Origin: an uncultured Spirochaetaceae bacterium
GTDB taxonomy: Bacteria > Spirochaetota > Spirochaetia > Sphaerochaetales > Sphaerochaetaceae
Assembly (NCBI GenBank): GCA_900315435.1
Contig: OMYY01000010.1
Location: forward strand, 1 to 64,000
Length of the DNA: 64,000 bases
Direction of reading: 5' to 3'
Part shown: in pieces, positions 25,918 through 34,288 of the stretch
Layout of the letters: every line of letters starts with the position of its first letter
How positions within the stretch are numbered: position 1 is the first letter of the stretch
Program-made: the position numbers and the translations under genes
Notes under the pieces: generated by a model
The model's input: only the letters and a program-made list of their open reading frames with translations
Told to the model about the DNA's origin: nothing
Database searches by the model: none

Positions 25918-27033
25918 ATGCCGAAAATCGAATTGAAACATATCACCAAGAAATTCAATAATACGTTCACAGCAGTGGATGATCTTTCTATCACGATAGA
26001 GGACGGTGATTTCATCACGTTGCTGGGTCCTTCAGGATGCGGCAAAACCACGACGCTCCGCCAGATTGCTGGATTGGAAACCCCCACCAGTGGAGAGATC
26101 TTGATTGACGGAAAAGTAATGTTTTCGTCCGAGAAACTCATTGATGTAGCCCCAAGTCAGCGTGACGTCGGGTTCCTGTTCCAGAACTACGCGTTGTGGC
26201 CCCATATGACGGTCTTCCAGAACATTGCGTTCGGCTTGGAAAACCTGAAATGGCCGAAGGACAAGATTGATGCTCGGGTGAAGGAACTGCTGAAATTGCT
26301 GAAGATTGAGGAGTTCCCCAATCGGTATCCGGCCGAGCTTTCCGGCGGGCAGCAGCAACGTGTGGCAATCGCTCGCACCTTGGCTACCAACCCACGAATC
26401 CTGCTGATGGATGAGCCGCTTTCGAATCTGGATGCGAAGCTGAGAATGGAGATGCGCGCCGAGTTGAAGCGTCTGCACCATGAGACAGGAGCCACCTTTG
26501 TCTACGTGACGCATGACCAGTTGGAAGCCATGACGCTTGCCACCAAGATTTGTCTGTTGGATAAAGGAGTGCTCCAGCAATATGCTCCGCCACTCATGGT
26601 CTATGCCCATCCGGCAAATACATTTGTAGCTGATTTCGTCGGAAGTCCTTCAATCAATTTGGTTGATGGGATGATCAAGACTGTTCAGGGGGGGACAGTC
26701 TCTCTTGATGTTGACGGTTTTACTGCCACAATGGAGATGGGCGATGGATTCAAGGGCGTGGATATTGTTCCAGCGAAGATTGGTATTCGTCCCGAGTATA
26801 TTTCTTTGAGCGAGGAGGGGGTTCCTGCAAGAGTTATTTCTTCTTTGCCAAGCGGCATGGAAACGATCGTTCATCTTGAAGTGAGGAAAGGATTGCCTTT
26901 GACGAGCGTTATTTTCGGACAAAACGATTTCGCAGTGGGAAGCACACTGCATGTCACGTTCCCCACTGACCGGTGTATGCTCTTTGATGACAAGGGTAAC
27001 CTTGTTGGTCTTGGTAAACTCACCTTGCGCTAA
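25918..27033 (+). CDS. AfuC/FbpC-like ABC importer ATPase 1
   Basis: 371 residues. Walker A GPSGCGKTT is near residue 36, signature LSGGQQQRVAIARTL near 139, Walker B ILLMDEPLSNLDAKLRMEMR, and a C-terminal TOBE-like domain from about 240. The ATG at 25918 lies nine bases after GGAGG; an in-frame TTG at 25909 is less likely. With the genes at 22927 and 24128 it completes one importer. An intrinsic terminator follows at 27095-27137. Confidence 0.9.
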   Translation: MPKIELKHITKKFNNTFTAVDDLSITIEDGDFITLLGPSGCGKTTTLRQIAGLETPTSGEILIDGKVMFSSEKLIDVAPSQRDVGFLFQNYALWPHMTVFQNIAFGLENLKWPKDKIDARVKELLKLLKIEEFPNRYPAELSGGQQQRVAIARTLATNPRILLMDEPLSNLDAKLRMEMRAELKRLHHETGATFVYVTHDQLEAMTLATKICLLDKGVLQQYAPPLMVYAHPANTFVADFVGSPSINLVDGMIKTVQGGTVSLDVDGFTATMEMGDGFKGVDIVPAKIGIRPEYISLSEEGVPARVISSLPSGMETIVHLEVRKGLPLTSVIFGQNDFAVGSTLHVTFPTDRCMLFDDKGNLVGLGKLTLR

Positions 27034-27094
27034 GATACGATACGAATTTCGAGGTTTGCGCGGAGAAATCAACGTCAACCGTGTAAGATTGAGA

Positions 27095-27137
27095 GGGGAA
27101 GATGATCGGAGTAGTCACGGTCATCTTCCTCCTTTTT
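27095..27137 (+). terminator. Intrinsic terminator of the first AfuABC-like operon
   Basis: GGAAGATGA (27097-27105) pairs with TCATCTTCC (27121-27129), extended by a G/T pair, and is followed by CTCC and five T residues. It lies 60 bases after the ATPase stop and just beyond the end of the convergent ROK gene. Confidence 0.75.
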
Positions 27138-27149
27138 GTTGCAACAGGT

Positions 27150-28364
27150 TCAGTCCCACCCCATCTGGGGATTGAAATTTCGCTCTAGTACGAGTGTTGC
27201 GGCACCAATCGCACCAATAGTGCTGTCAAAAGGGGATGGTTGTATGGTCAAGTGCTCCATAATGGAAGGTACGCATGTTTTTGCAGTCCATTCTTTCAAT
27301 GGTATGAAGAACAAGTCTGCTGCTTTGGCCAAAGAGCCAGACACAATGATTCGTTGGGGTGCAAAGAGATTGGCTGCTTCGGCAAGAGCTTTGCCCAGAT
27401 ACCGGGCAGATGTTTGGATTAATGCTATGGAATCAGCGTCTTCTCCTAAAGCTGCATCAACGAGATTTTGTATTGAGGGAAGAGCGGTTCCTGCATATGC
27501 CTTGACGCCTGGAAATTTCCCCTCTTTCAATCCATGTTCCAATACTTTCTCGAGATACGGATCGGCTATCTCCGTGTTCAAGCATCCGTATTGGCCACAG
27601 TCGCAGAGCTTTTGATGCTCGCTAACTTTGAGATGCCCGAGTTCTCCTGAATTACAGATCTTCCCAAAATATGGCTGGTTTGAAAGAAAGGGAATGCATC
27701 GTACGCCTGTGCGAATGGAGACGAGGAGAAAATCATCCTTGATGTGGTAACGGGGAATCCATTTGAACACAAGACCCATTACCCCGACATTGTTGCCAAC
27801 TTCGGTCGGAATCTGAAAGGTTTTGTTCATCATCTCTTTGATCGGGAGATTTTTCCAAGTGGGAAGAGAGGGTAAGGAAAGCGCAACTCCTTGAACAATA
27901 TCCAAGTACCCGGGAATTCCCAATCCGATTCCGATGACTCGGTTCCTCCGTGGCCCTAGCCATTGGAGGCAACGTCGAGTCGCCTCATAGATAGCCTCCA
28001 GAAGGACGTCTTTGGTTATTTTTTCATGAAATCCCTCACTGCCGTGGAAAAGGATCTGGGTCGTCCAGTCCAGTACGGCAAAGCGGATTCCTTGGACATT
28101 ACACTCGATCCCGATAAGATAGCCTCCTTCGGGATTTAAGGAAAGAAGGGTCGGTTTTCGTCCCATGCGGTTTTCTTCGGGAACCCCTTGTTCGACGATG
28201 AGACGCTCTCTGAGCAACTCTTCTATGATGGTGCTCACAGTGGAGACGCTGTATCCGGTTAACCGGCGTACGTCTGCACGTGAAAGATTATGCCGGCTCT
28301 CTCGTAAGAGAGATAACACATGGTTTCGTTTTACTTGCTTGCGGGTCTCGACAAGCCTTGGCAT
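27150..28364 (-). CDS. ROK family transcriptional repressor (NagC/XylR-like)
   Basis: 404 residues. The N-terminal winged helix reads SRADVRRLTGYSVSTVSTII; the sugar-kinase-like ROK domain has GIGLGIPGYLD, SGELGHLKV and the zinc motif CDCGQYGCLN. The usual DxGxT ATP site is IGIECNVQGI, so it is a regulator rather than a kinase. It is transcribed away from the AfuABC-like operon at 28580, whose promoter region holds a palindrome, and probably represses it. The start at 28364 fits the domain; an open frame runs on to 28508 without signal. Confidence 0.86.
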   Translation of the reverse strand: MPRLVETRKQVKRNHVLSLLRESRHNLSRADVRRLTGYSVSTVSTIIEELLRERLIVEQGVPEENRMGRKPTLLSLNPEGGYLIGIECNVQGIRFAVLDWTTQILFHGSEGFHEKITKDVLLEAIYEATRRCLQWLGPRRNRVIGIGLGIPGYLDIVQGVALSLPSLPTWKNLPIKEMMNKTFQIPTEVGNNVGVMGLVFKWIPRYHIKDDFLLVSIRTGVRCIPFLSNQPYFGKICNSGELGHLKVSEHQKLCDCGQYGCLNTEIADPYLEKVLEHGLKEGKFPGVKAYAGTALPSIQNLVDAALGEDADSIALIQTSARYLGKALAEAANLFAPQRIIVSGSLAKAADLFFIPLKEWTAKTCVPSIMEHLTIQPSPFDSTIGAIGAATLVLERNFNPQMGWD

Positions 28365-28480
28365 GTGTATAAAATACTTCCTCTTCAAAATGTTTGCAAG
28401 AAAAGTCAACGCCCTTCTGCCATGAACTCTGGAAACTGCGGGAAAGGGACAACAAAAGGCTTGTTGATTTTCAATTTTTA

Positions 28481-28532
28481 TTGACAGCCATACAAATCGG
28501 CGGTTCAATTAAATCGAAATCGAATTAATTCG
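28481..28532 (+). promoter_or_regulatory. Promoter and candidate ROK operator for the second AfuABC-like operon
   Basis: TTGACA (28481-28486), a 17-base spacer and TTCAAT (28504-28509) form a promoter. CGAATTAATTCG (28521-28532) is a perfect 12-base palindrome at or just after the expected transcription start, and AATCGAAATCGAATT next to it repeats the half site. It sits between the divergent ROK gene and the binding-protein gene, as expected for a repressor operator. Confidence 0.5.
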
Positions 28533-28579
28533 GAAATTGGTGTTTATGCTGATCTGGATGATTCGAAAAGGAGGAGTTC

Positions 28580-29620
28580 GTGAAAAAGGTTCTTGGTATT
28601 TTGGTTTCCATGCTCATAGCGAGTACTATGGTATTCGCCCAAGGGAAGAAAGAGGAAACGGGAAGCGTTGCGCCAGCTGAGGGGCCGAAGCATCTGACTA
28701 TTTACTCTGCCGTTTATGATGACGAAACTCATGCGATTTGCCAGAAGTTCCAAGAGAAGACTGGCATTAAGACGGATTGTGTCGTGCTTGGTGGTGGAGA
28801 AATTCTTGCACGTGTGAGAGCGGAAAAAGACAATGCAACCGCATCCGTTTGGTACGGTGGTCCCTGTGATCCTTTCATTACGGCTGCGAACCAGGGGTTG
28901 CTCGCACAATATCATTCGCCTAATGCAGAATCCATTGACGCAAAATACAAGGATTCTAATGGATATTGGACTGGCATTTACATTGGTTACGTAGGATTTG
29001 TATGCAACACTAAACGGCTGCAGGAACTTGGCGTTGACGCTCCGAAGTCATGGGCCGACTTGTTGAATCCGAAACTCAAGGGTGAAATCATGATGGCTTC
29101 TCCAGCGGCATCTTCGACAGGATATGTCATTCTGGCATCGGTGCTCCAGTTGATGGGAGAAGATGCCGGCTTCAAATACATGACTGATTTGAATAACAAC
29201 ATCTTGCAGTACACCGAGCGTGGCGGTGGGTGTATCTCCTCTGTTGTCTCCGGCGAGGTTGCTGTTGGTATCTGCTTCGCTCATGATGCTATTACCCGGC
29301 AGCAGAACGGCTACCAGGATTTGCTCGTGGTGAATACACCGAGTGAGGGAACGGGTTACGAAACGGGAGCCATTGCCATTATCAAAGATGGTCCGGACCA
29401 GGAAGCTGCTCGTATGTTCTATGACTGGGCACTCACTGGGGAATGCCAGGACATGTATCAGCAATATGGCGCGCTCCAGTTCCTGACAGCCAAGGACGGG
29501 CACAATCCGGAAGCTACCAAAGCGTTGGCCGCGTCCAAGACCATCAACTACGATACTGCATGGGCTGGCGCACATAAAGCGGAATTCACTGCGAAGTGGG
29601 CACAGCTGACCGGTAACTGA
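28580..29620 (+). CDS. AfuA/FbpA-like ABC importer binding protein 2
   Basis: 346 residues with a signal peptide ending STMVFAQG. The mature protein has LTIYSAVYDDETHAICQKFQ, ATASVWYGGPCDPFITAANQ and SPAASSTGYVILASVLQLMG, typical of the extracellular iron/sugar-phosphate binding family. GGAGG precedes the start. Downstream partners are a fused permease, an ATPase, a P-loop kinase and a GmhA-like isomerase. An imported sugar phosphate, such as a heptulose phosphate, fits this context better than iron, but ligand residues cannot be confirmed by eye. Confidence 0.8.
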   Translation: MKKVLGILVSMLIASTMVFAQGKKEETGSVAPAEGPKHLTIYSAVYDDETHAICQKFQEKTGIKTDCVVLGGGEILARVRAEKDNATASVWYGGPCDPFITAANQGLLAQYHSPNAESIDAKYKDSNGYWTGIYIGYVGFVCNTKRLQELGVDAPKSWADLLNPKLKGEIMMASPAASSTGYVILASVLQLMGEDAGFKYMTDLNNNILQYTERGGGCISSVVSGEVAVGICFAHDAITRQQNGYQDLLVVNTPSEGTGYETGAIAIIKDGPDQEAARMFYDWALTGECQDMYQQYGALQFLTAKDGHNPEATKALAASKTINYDTAWAGAHKAEFTAKWAQLTGN

Positions 29621-29637
29621 TTTTTATTCGTTGCACA

Positions 29638-29664
29638 AGAGGGGTGGAATCCATCCACCCCTCT
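29638..29664 (+). promoter_or_regulatory. Hairpin between binding-protein and permease genes
   Basis: AGAGGGGTGGA and TCCACCCCTCT form a perfect 11-pair stem with a five-base loop. It lies 17 bases after the binding-protein stop and 22 before the permease start. There is no T-run. Confidence 0.6.
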
Positions 29665-29686
29665 GCAATAGAAGGTATTTCCTGTT

Positions 29687-31363
29687 ATGAAAAAGGTTTC
29701 TGAATACGAATCACCAAGAAGAATCCATAACCCAGCTTTGTCGTTTACAGTGACACTGGTCATTCTGGTTTTGCTTCTTTTTATTCTCATTCCTCTTTTC
29801 TCCATATTGAAGGGAAGCTTCTTTGGAGATGATGGTGTTTTTTCTTTTCGTGCTTACCGGCAGTTGTTCCATGATGCCAAATTCATAACTGCTTTCACCA
29901 ATACCATGAAATTGGGAATTGTTGTCGGCTTTACCAGCACCATTGTAGGTTTCCTTTTTGCATATGTGAAACAATGCGTAAGGAGCCCATTCAAGAAACT
30001 GTTTAGTGTTATTGAGATCATGCCGATTATCTCGCCTCCATTTGTTTTGTCCTTGTCTGCTATCACCTTGCTTGGACGACGTGGCCTGATTACTTATTCA
30101 TTGCTTCACATACAAAACTGGAACATCTATGGTTTTCCAGGTCTAGTGATTGTACAAACTTTGACCTTTTTCCCAATTGCAGCACTAACCCTTGACGGAT
30201 TGTTAGAGAACTTTGATGTTTCTATGGAAGAGGCAGCTCGCAATATGGGGGCCGGTCGGTGGAAAGTGTTTTACTCGGTTATGTTGCCGATGCTTGCGAG
30301 TGGTTTGGCGAATGTCTTCTTGCTTTCTTTTATTGAGTCTGTGACCGATTTCTCCAACCCGATGATCCTTGGTGGAGGATATAAGACCCTGGCAAGCCAG
30401 ATCTACATTCAAGCTATCGGAAACTACGATATGAAGCTAGGAACCACAATAGCGGTTACCCTTTTGCTAGTGACGCTTATCGTCTTTTGGATTCAGAAAA
30501 TGGTGCTTGACAATCGTAGCTACGTCACTTTGACAGGGAAGGCAAGCAGGGTACGTGAAATGATCGATGACAAAGGTATTGTCATCGTCACCAATGCCAT
30601 ATGCTTGGTGATCTCGTTCTGGGTCCTTCTCTTTTACCTTTTTGTCGTACTTGGGTCGTTCTTTAAAACGTGGGGTGCTGATTACCGGCTTGTTCTTGAC
30701 CAATACAAATATGTGTTCCGCTATAGTATGAAACCTGTGAAGGATACACTTCTTATTGCGTTGCTTGTAGCTCCGATATGCGGTGTCTTCTCCATGTTGG
30801 TTGCATTTCTTTTGGTGCGTAAGAAGTTTGTTGGCAAACGTTTTGTTGAATATGTTTCCATGCTGGGCATGGCGGTGCCAGGTACGGTGTTCGGACTGGG
30901 GTATATTCTTACATTTAACACAAAACCACTTGTATTGACGAATACTCTGTGGATTTTGGTAATCGTGCTTGTGATGACTCGGCTTCCTGTCGGGGTACGA
31001 AGCGGGATGTCTTCTTTACGGCAAATTGATCCCTCTATCGAGGAAGCTGCGATGGACTTGGGAGCCTCGACAAGCAAGGTGTTTTCTTCCATTACGCTTC
31101 CGCTTATCAAAAGCGCTTTCTTTACCGGGCTTGTGTTCAGTTTCATCAAGAGCATGACTGCGATTAGTGCTGTTATCTTTTTGGTGTCTGCAAAATATAA
31201 CTTGCTTACGGTCCGGGTGATGCAACATGTGGATAAAGGACAGTTCGGCTATGCGTCCGCACTCTCCGTCATTCTGATGATTATCGTGTTCGTCACGGTG
31301 GGCATCTTGAATGTGATTCTGCGGCATCTTGGCCAGAGTTCAGATAAAAACTTCCTTGCATAG
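29687..31363 (+). CDS. AfuB/FbpB-like fused ABC permease 2
   Basis: 558 residues with two permease halves. EAA loops are EEAARNMGAGRWKVFYSVML and EEAAMDLGASTSKVFSSITL. About twelve transmembrane helices are expected. Organisation matches the permease at 24128, but the sequences differ clearly, so the two importers are not a recent duplication. The ATPase gene starts 13 bases after its stop. Confidence 0.88.
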   Translation: MKKVSEYESPRRIHNPALSFTVTLVILVLLLFILIPLFSILKGSFFGDDGVFSFRAYRQLFHDAKFITAFTNTMKLGIVVGFTSTIVGFLFAYVKQCVRSPFKKLFSVIEIMPIISPPFVLSLSAITLLGRRGLITYSLLHIQNWNIYGFPGLVIVQTLTFFPIAALTLDGLLENFDVSMEEAARNMGAGRWKVFYSVMLPMLASGLANVFLLSFIESVTDFSNPMILGGGYKTLASQIYIQAIGNYDMKLGTTIAVTLLLVTLIVFWIQKMVLDNRSYVTLTGKASRVREMIDDKGIVIVTNAICLVISFWVLLFYLFVVLGSFFKTWGADYRLVLDQYKYVFRYSMKPVKDTLLIALLVAPICGVFSMLVAFLLVRKKFVGKRFVEYVSMLGMAVPGTVFGLGYILTFNTKPLVLTNTLWILVIVLVMTRLPVGVRSGMSSLRQIDPSIEEAAMDLGASTSKVFSSITLPLIKSAFFTGLVFSFIKSMTAISAVIFLVSAKYNLLTVRVMQHVDKGQFGYASALSVILMIIVFVTVGILNVILRHLGQSSDKNFLA

Positions 31364-31376
31364 GAGTGGTGTTGTT

Positions 31377-32456
31377 ATGGATCCCAAAGATCTACGAATT
31401 TTCCATCTTTCGAAAAAATATCCTAATAGAAAAAAAGGTGGTTCTCCTGTCGTCGCTGTCGATGATATTTCATTGGACATCAAACCTGGAGAGTTTGTCA
31501 CTCTTCTTGGCCCATCTGGTTGTGGTAAAACTACCACGCTTCGCATGATTGCTGGATTTGAAAGACCCACAAGCGGAGATATTCTTGTTGGTGGAAAAAG
31601 CATTTGCAGTCTTCCTCCAAACAAACGGGATACCTCTATGGTATTCCAGACCTACGCGTTGTTTCCGAATTTGAATGTCTATGACAATATTGCCTACGGA
31701 CTTCGGATAAAGAAACTGCCACCAGAGGTAATCAGCCAGAAAATCAAGGACATCATTCAACTGGTGGGACTTCTTGGTCTCGAAGACCGCCATACAAATG
31801 AACTTTCCGGCGGACAACAGCAGCGGGTCGCCCTAGCCCGTGCTCTTGTAATGGAACCTTCGGTATTGCTGTTTGATGAACCTCTTTCCAATCTCGATGC
31901 GAAACTTCGTATTCAGATGCGTACGGAGATTCGGAAGATTCAGAGGACAGTTGGAATTACCGCTGTCTATGTTACCCATGACCAAGCAGAAGCAATGAGC
32001 ATGAGTGACCGTATCATTGTCATGAATAATGGGAAAATCACCCAAGTCGGGACTCCTAAAGAAATTTACTATCATCCCGTGAATGAATTCACCGCAAACT
32101 TTATTGGAACTGCAAATGTCTTGCGGGGGACATTGCTCGCCCGACACGAAAATGGAGTGGTTGATGTTGAGGTAATGGGAAAGAGAATCAATGGGGTACA
32201 GGGTGTGCCTGCCTGCAAGGTTGGCGAGGAATGTTCGCTCGTCATCCGTCCCGAAGCATGTTCTGTAGGGGACAGTGGAATATTTGAGGGAGAGGTGCGT
32301 CTTTCTACCTTTATGGGAGAGTACCAGTTGTATGAAATCTATTTGGGAGGGAACACCTTTATCGTCCACGAAAATAATCCAAAGAACAAGATTATCAAGA
32401 ACATCGGGGACCGAGCATTTCTTTCCTTAGACATTCCTGATATCCATGCAATCTGA
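31377..32456 (+). CDS. AfuC/FbpC-like ABC importer ATPase 2
   Basis: 359 residues. GPSGCGKTT, LSGGQQQRVALARALV, VLLFDEPLSNLDAKLRIQMR and the H-loop VYVTHDQAEAM are intact, with a C-terminal TOBE-like region. The ATG at 31377 was chosen over an open frame back to 31329, which overlaps the permease. Its last 11 bases overlap the small P-loop kinase gene, a sign of coupling. Confidence 0.9.
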   Translation: MDPKDLRIFHLSKKYPNRKKGGSPVVAVDDISLDIKPGEFVTLLGPSGCGKTTTLRMIAGFERPTSGDILVGGKSICSLPPNKRDTSMVFQTYALFPNLNVYDNIAYGLRIKKLPPEVISQKIKDIIQLVGLLGLEDRHTNELSGGQQQRVALARALVMEPSVLLFDEPLSNLDAKLRIQMRTEIRKIQRTVGITAVYVTHDQAEAMSMSDRIIVMNNGKITQVGTPKEIYYHPVNEFTANFIGTANVLRGTLLARHENGVVDVEVMGKRINGVQGVPACKVGEECSLVIRPEACSVGDSGIFEGEVRLSTFMGEYQLYEIYLGGNTFIVHENNPKNKIIKNIGDRAFLSLDIPDIHAI

Positions 32457-33048
32457 TGTCCAACTGATTATTATTACAGGACCCCCGGGAAGCGGAAAAA
32501 GTCACTTCGCCCAGTTGGTGGTGGCTCGCTTTCCCGGTTTCCATCTCCTCGCATATGATACGGTGAAGGAGCGATACTTTGACTGTTATGGCTTCGACTC
32601 TCTCTCGGAGAGGGAGAAACTTAATGCCCGGAGCCTTGAAGCCTTCTATAAGGAGATGGACGCTGAAATGTCCCGAAAAACCCGGCTTGTTGTGGAATAT
32701 CCTTTTTGCAAGAAACACGAGCCGGAACTGAACAGGCTTGTGGTCCAGCATGGATATCATGCTTTGACTATTGAACTTGTGGGAAACCCCTACGTCCTCT
32801 GGCAACGGTCGATTGTCCGGGATGTCAATGCTTGTGACCGTCATCCAGGCCATCTGTGTGCAAAATATCATTTCGGAGTAATTCCAAAATCAGAGGATTA
32901 TATCCCAGAAATGAATTACGAAGAATTCGTGAGGCAAGGAGAACAAAAAAACTATCACATTACTGTTGGAAATCACTTGAATGTAGATGTGACGGACTTT
33001 GATGCTATCGATTATGAGTCAGTCTGGAACAAGATTCGTTCGACATAA
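32446..33048 (+). CDS. Small P-loop kinase coupled to the second AfuABC-like importer
   Basis: 200 residues with Walker A GPPGSGKS at 12-19 and LLAYDTVKERYFDCYGF, LVVEYPFCKKHEPELNRLVV and YVLWQRSIVRDVNACDRHPG, typical of AAA_33/zeta-like small kinases: an acid at the end of strand two and a lid with arginines. It overlaps the ATPase gene by 11 bases and lies 16 bases before the SIS isomerase. A metabolic kinase for the imported compound is likely; a toxin role is unlikely in this setting. Confidence 0.7.
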   Translation: MQSDVQLIIITGPPGSGKSHFAQLVVARFPGFHLLAYDTVKERYFDCYGFDSLSEREKLNARSLEAFYKEMDAEMSRKTRLVVEYPFCKKHEPELNRLVVQHGYHALTIELVGNPYVLWQRSIVRDVNACDRHPGHLCAKYHFGVIPKSEDYIPEMNYEEFVRQGEQKNYHITVGNHLNVDVTDFDAIDYESVWNKIRST

Positions 33049-33064
33049 GTCGTAAAGGAGCTAT

Positions 33065-33652
33065 ATGGACTATCGACCTGCAATTTATGCCTATTTCTCT
33101 CAACTCAAACATACAATCGACTTGATTGATGTTGATGAACTGCAAAAAGCTTGTGACTGCCTGCTGAAGGCACGTGACGAAAAACGTTTCGTTTACACAA
33201 TGGGAAATGGAGGTTCCGCTGCAACCGCGAGCCACTGGGCTGGCGATTTTAATAAGGGCATGAGTTTAGGAAGGAATAAACGGTATCGATTCATTGCCCT
33301 GAATGATAATCAACCCACCATGCTGAGTTTGGCGAACGACGTTTCCTATGAAGCCGTGTTTGTGGAACAGTTGAAAAACTTCCTTGAACCCGGAGACGTG
33401 GTGCTTGCTATTAGTGGTTCTGGGAATTCGGAGAATATCGTGAAAGCCTCCATTTATGGAAAAGCGCATGGGGCAACCATTGTTGCGCTTACGGGGTATG
33501 ATGGCGGTAAGTTAGACAAAATTGCAGATATTCACCTGCATGTACCCATAGACAACATGCAGGTTACAGAAGATTTACATATGGTTTTCGACCACCTGCT
33601 GATGACCGTATTGGGATATGGAAATCATCCCTCACCGCAAAGTTGCAAATAA
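33065..33652 (+). CDS. SIS-domain sugar-phosphate isomerase, GmhA/DiaA-like
   Basis: 195 residues, the length of GmhA (sedoheptulose-7-phosphate isomerase). MGNGGSAATASHWAGD (GNGGSA at 47-52), ANDVSYEAVFVEQLKNFLEP, ISGSGNSENI and LTGYDGGKL are the phosphate-binding signatures. The catalytic-region QE-x-H of GmhA appears as QVTEDLHMVFDH. It might isomerise an imported ketose phosphate. No LPS-heptose genes are nearby, so a catabolic role is more plausible than heptose synthesis. AAAGGAG precedes the start. Confidence 0.82.
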   Translation: MDYRPAIYAYFSQLKHTIDLIDVDELQKACDCLLKARDEKRFVYTMGNGGSAATASHWAGDFNKGMSLGRNKRYRFIALNDNQPTMLSLANDVSYEAVFVEQLKNFLEPGDVVLAISGSGNSENIVKASIYGKAHGATIVALTGYDGGKLDKIADIHLHVPIDNMQVTEDLHMVFDHLLMTVLGYGNHPSPQSCK

Positions 33653-34288
33653 AGTACAATGTTGGGTTTTGAAGTCTATCGTAGAGAACGTTGCTTCACC
33701 TCGCCATTTGATTGAAAGTCGAGGTGATGGATTTGATAACTGATCAATAACGATAGAAGTTAGACATGCGTATGTAATGCTCTGCATCTCTTTGGGAAGA
33801 GCAAAAGACAGATTGAATGCCCCAATTTGTTGGAAAAGTCGATAACTCAAGTGCGGAAAACATTGAATTGGAAAGGGAAAGGCGGGGATAACCACTATCG
33901 TTAGTGATAGGCATGTATCATCTCAAATAGGCAAAGTTACAGAATAAATCCATGTTGTCCATGCCGAAGTCGACATTGGCCGTCATTGTGATGTTCAGTC
34001 CCTCAGAGTAGTGGAATTCCTATTTCTGACCCTTGACCATGACCGAATTCGACTTTTAAGCGTCGTTTTGGGCAAGTTGCGGGGTATTGAGTTTGATGTC
34101 GATTGGACACTGCCATGGCAAGAACTGTTGTGTTTTTTGCAAACAGAAAAAAATTGAGATATTGTCTTAAATAGTGAGGCAAAAGCATGTAGGTTGACGA
34201 ATCCATGGTAGGAAACCATACCAAAATGGAGAACCGAGTAATCATGTTCCGGCGAGTGATAGTGGTTTTGTAAAAGAAGGTTAATGCA
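33653..34288. other. Gene-poor 636-base gap, possibly containing a decayed gene
   Basis: No intact gene was found. On the minus strand one frame (about 34120-33918) reads FLPWQCPIDIKLNTPQLAQN, a TAA, KSNSVMVKGQK, a TAG, then EFHYSEGLNITMTANVDFGM and onward to a TGA at 33918-33920. The segments look protein-like and share one frame interrupted by two stops, which suggests a remnant. The sequence is too short to identify and could be chance. Confidence 0.3.

Noticed and set aside
32446-33048. Zeta-type toxin
   Set aside because: The fold is similar, but there is no antitoxin gene, and the gene is embedded between an importer ATPase and a sugar-phosphate isomerase.
22927-33652. Ferric iron uptake for the two AfuABC/FbpABC-like systems
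   Set aside because: The label comes from family naming. The neighbours are an aldolase, a kinase and a sugar-phosphate isomerase, and no Fur box was found upstream of either operon.
33653-34288. tRNA or small RNA gene in the largest intergenic gap
   Set aside because: No cloverleaf, CCA end or promoter-terminator pair could be made out.
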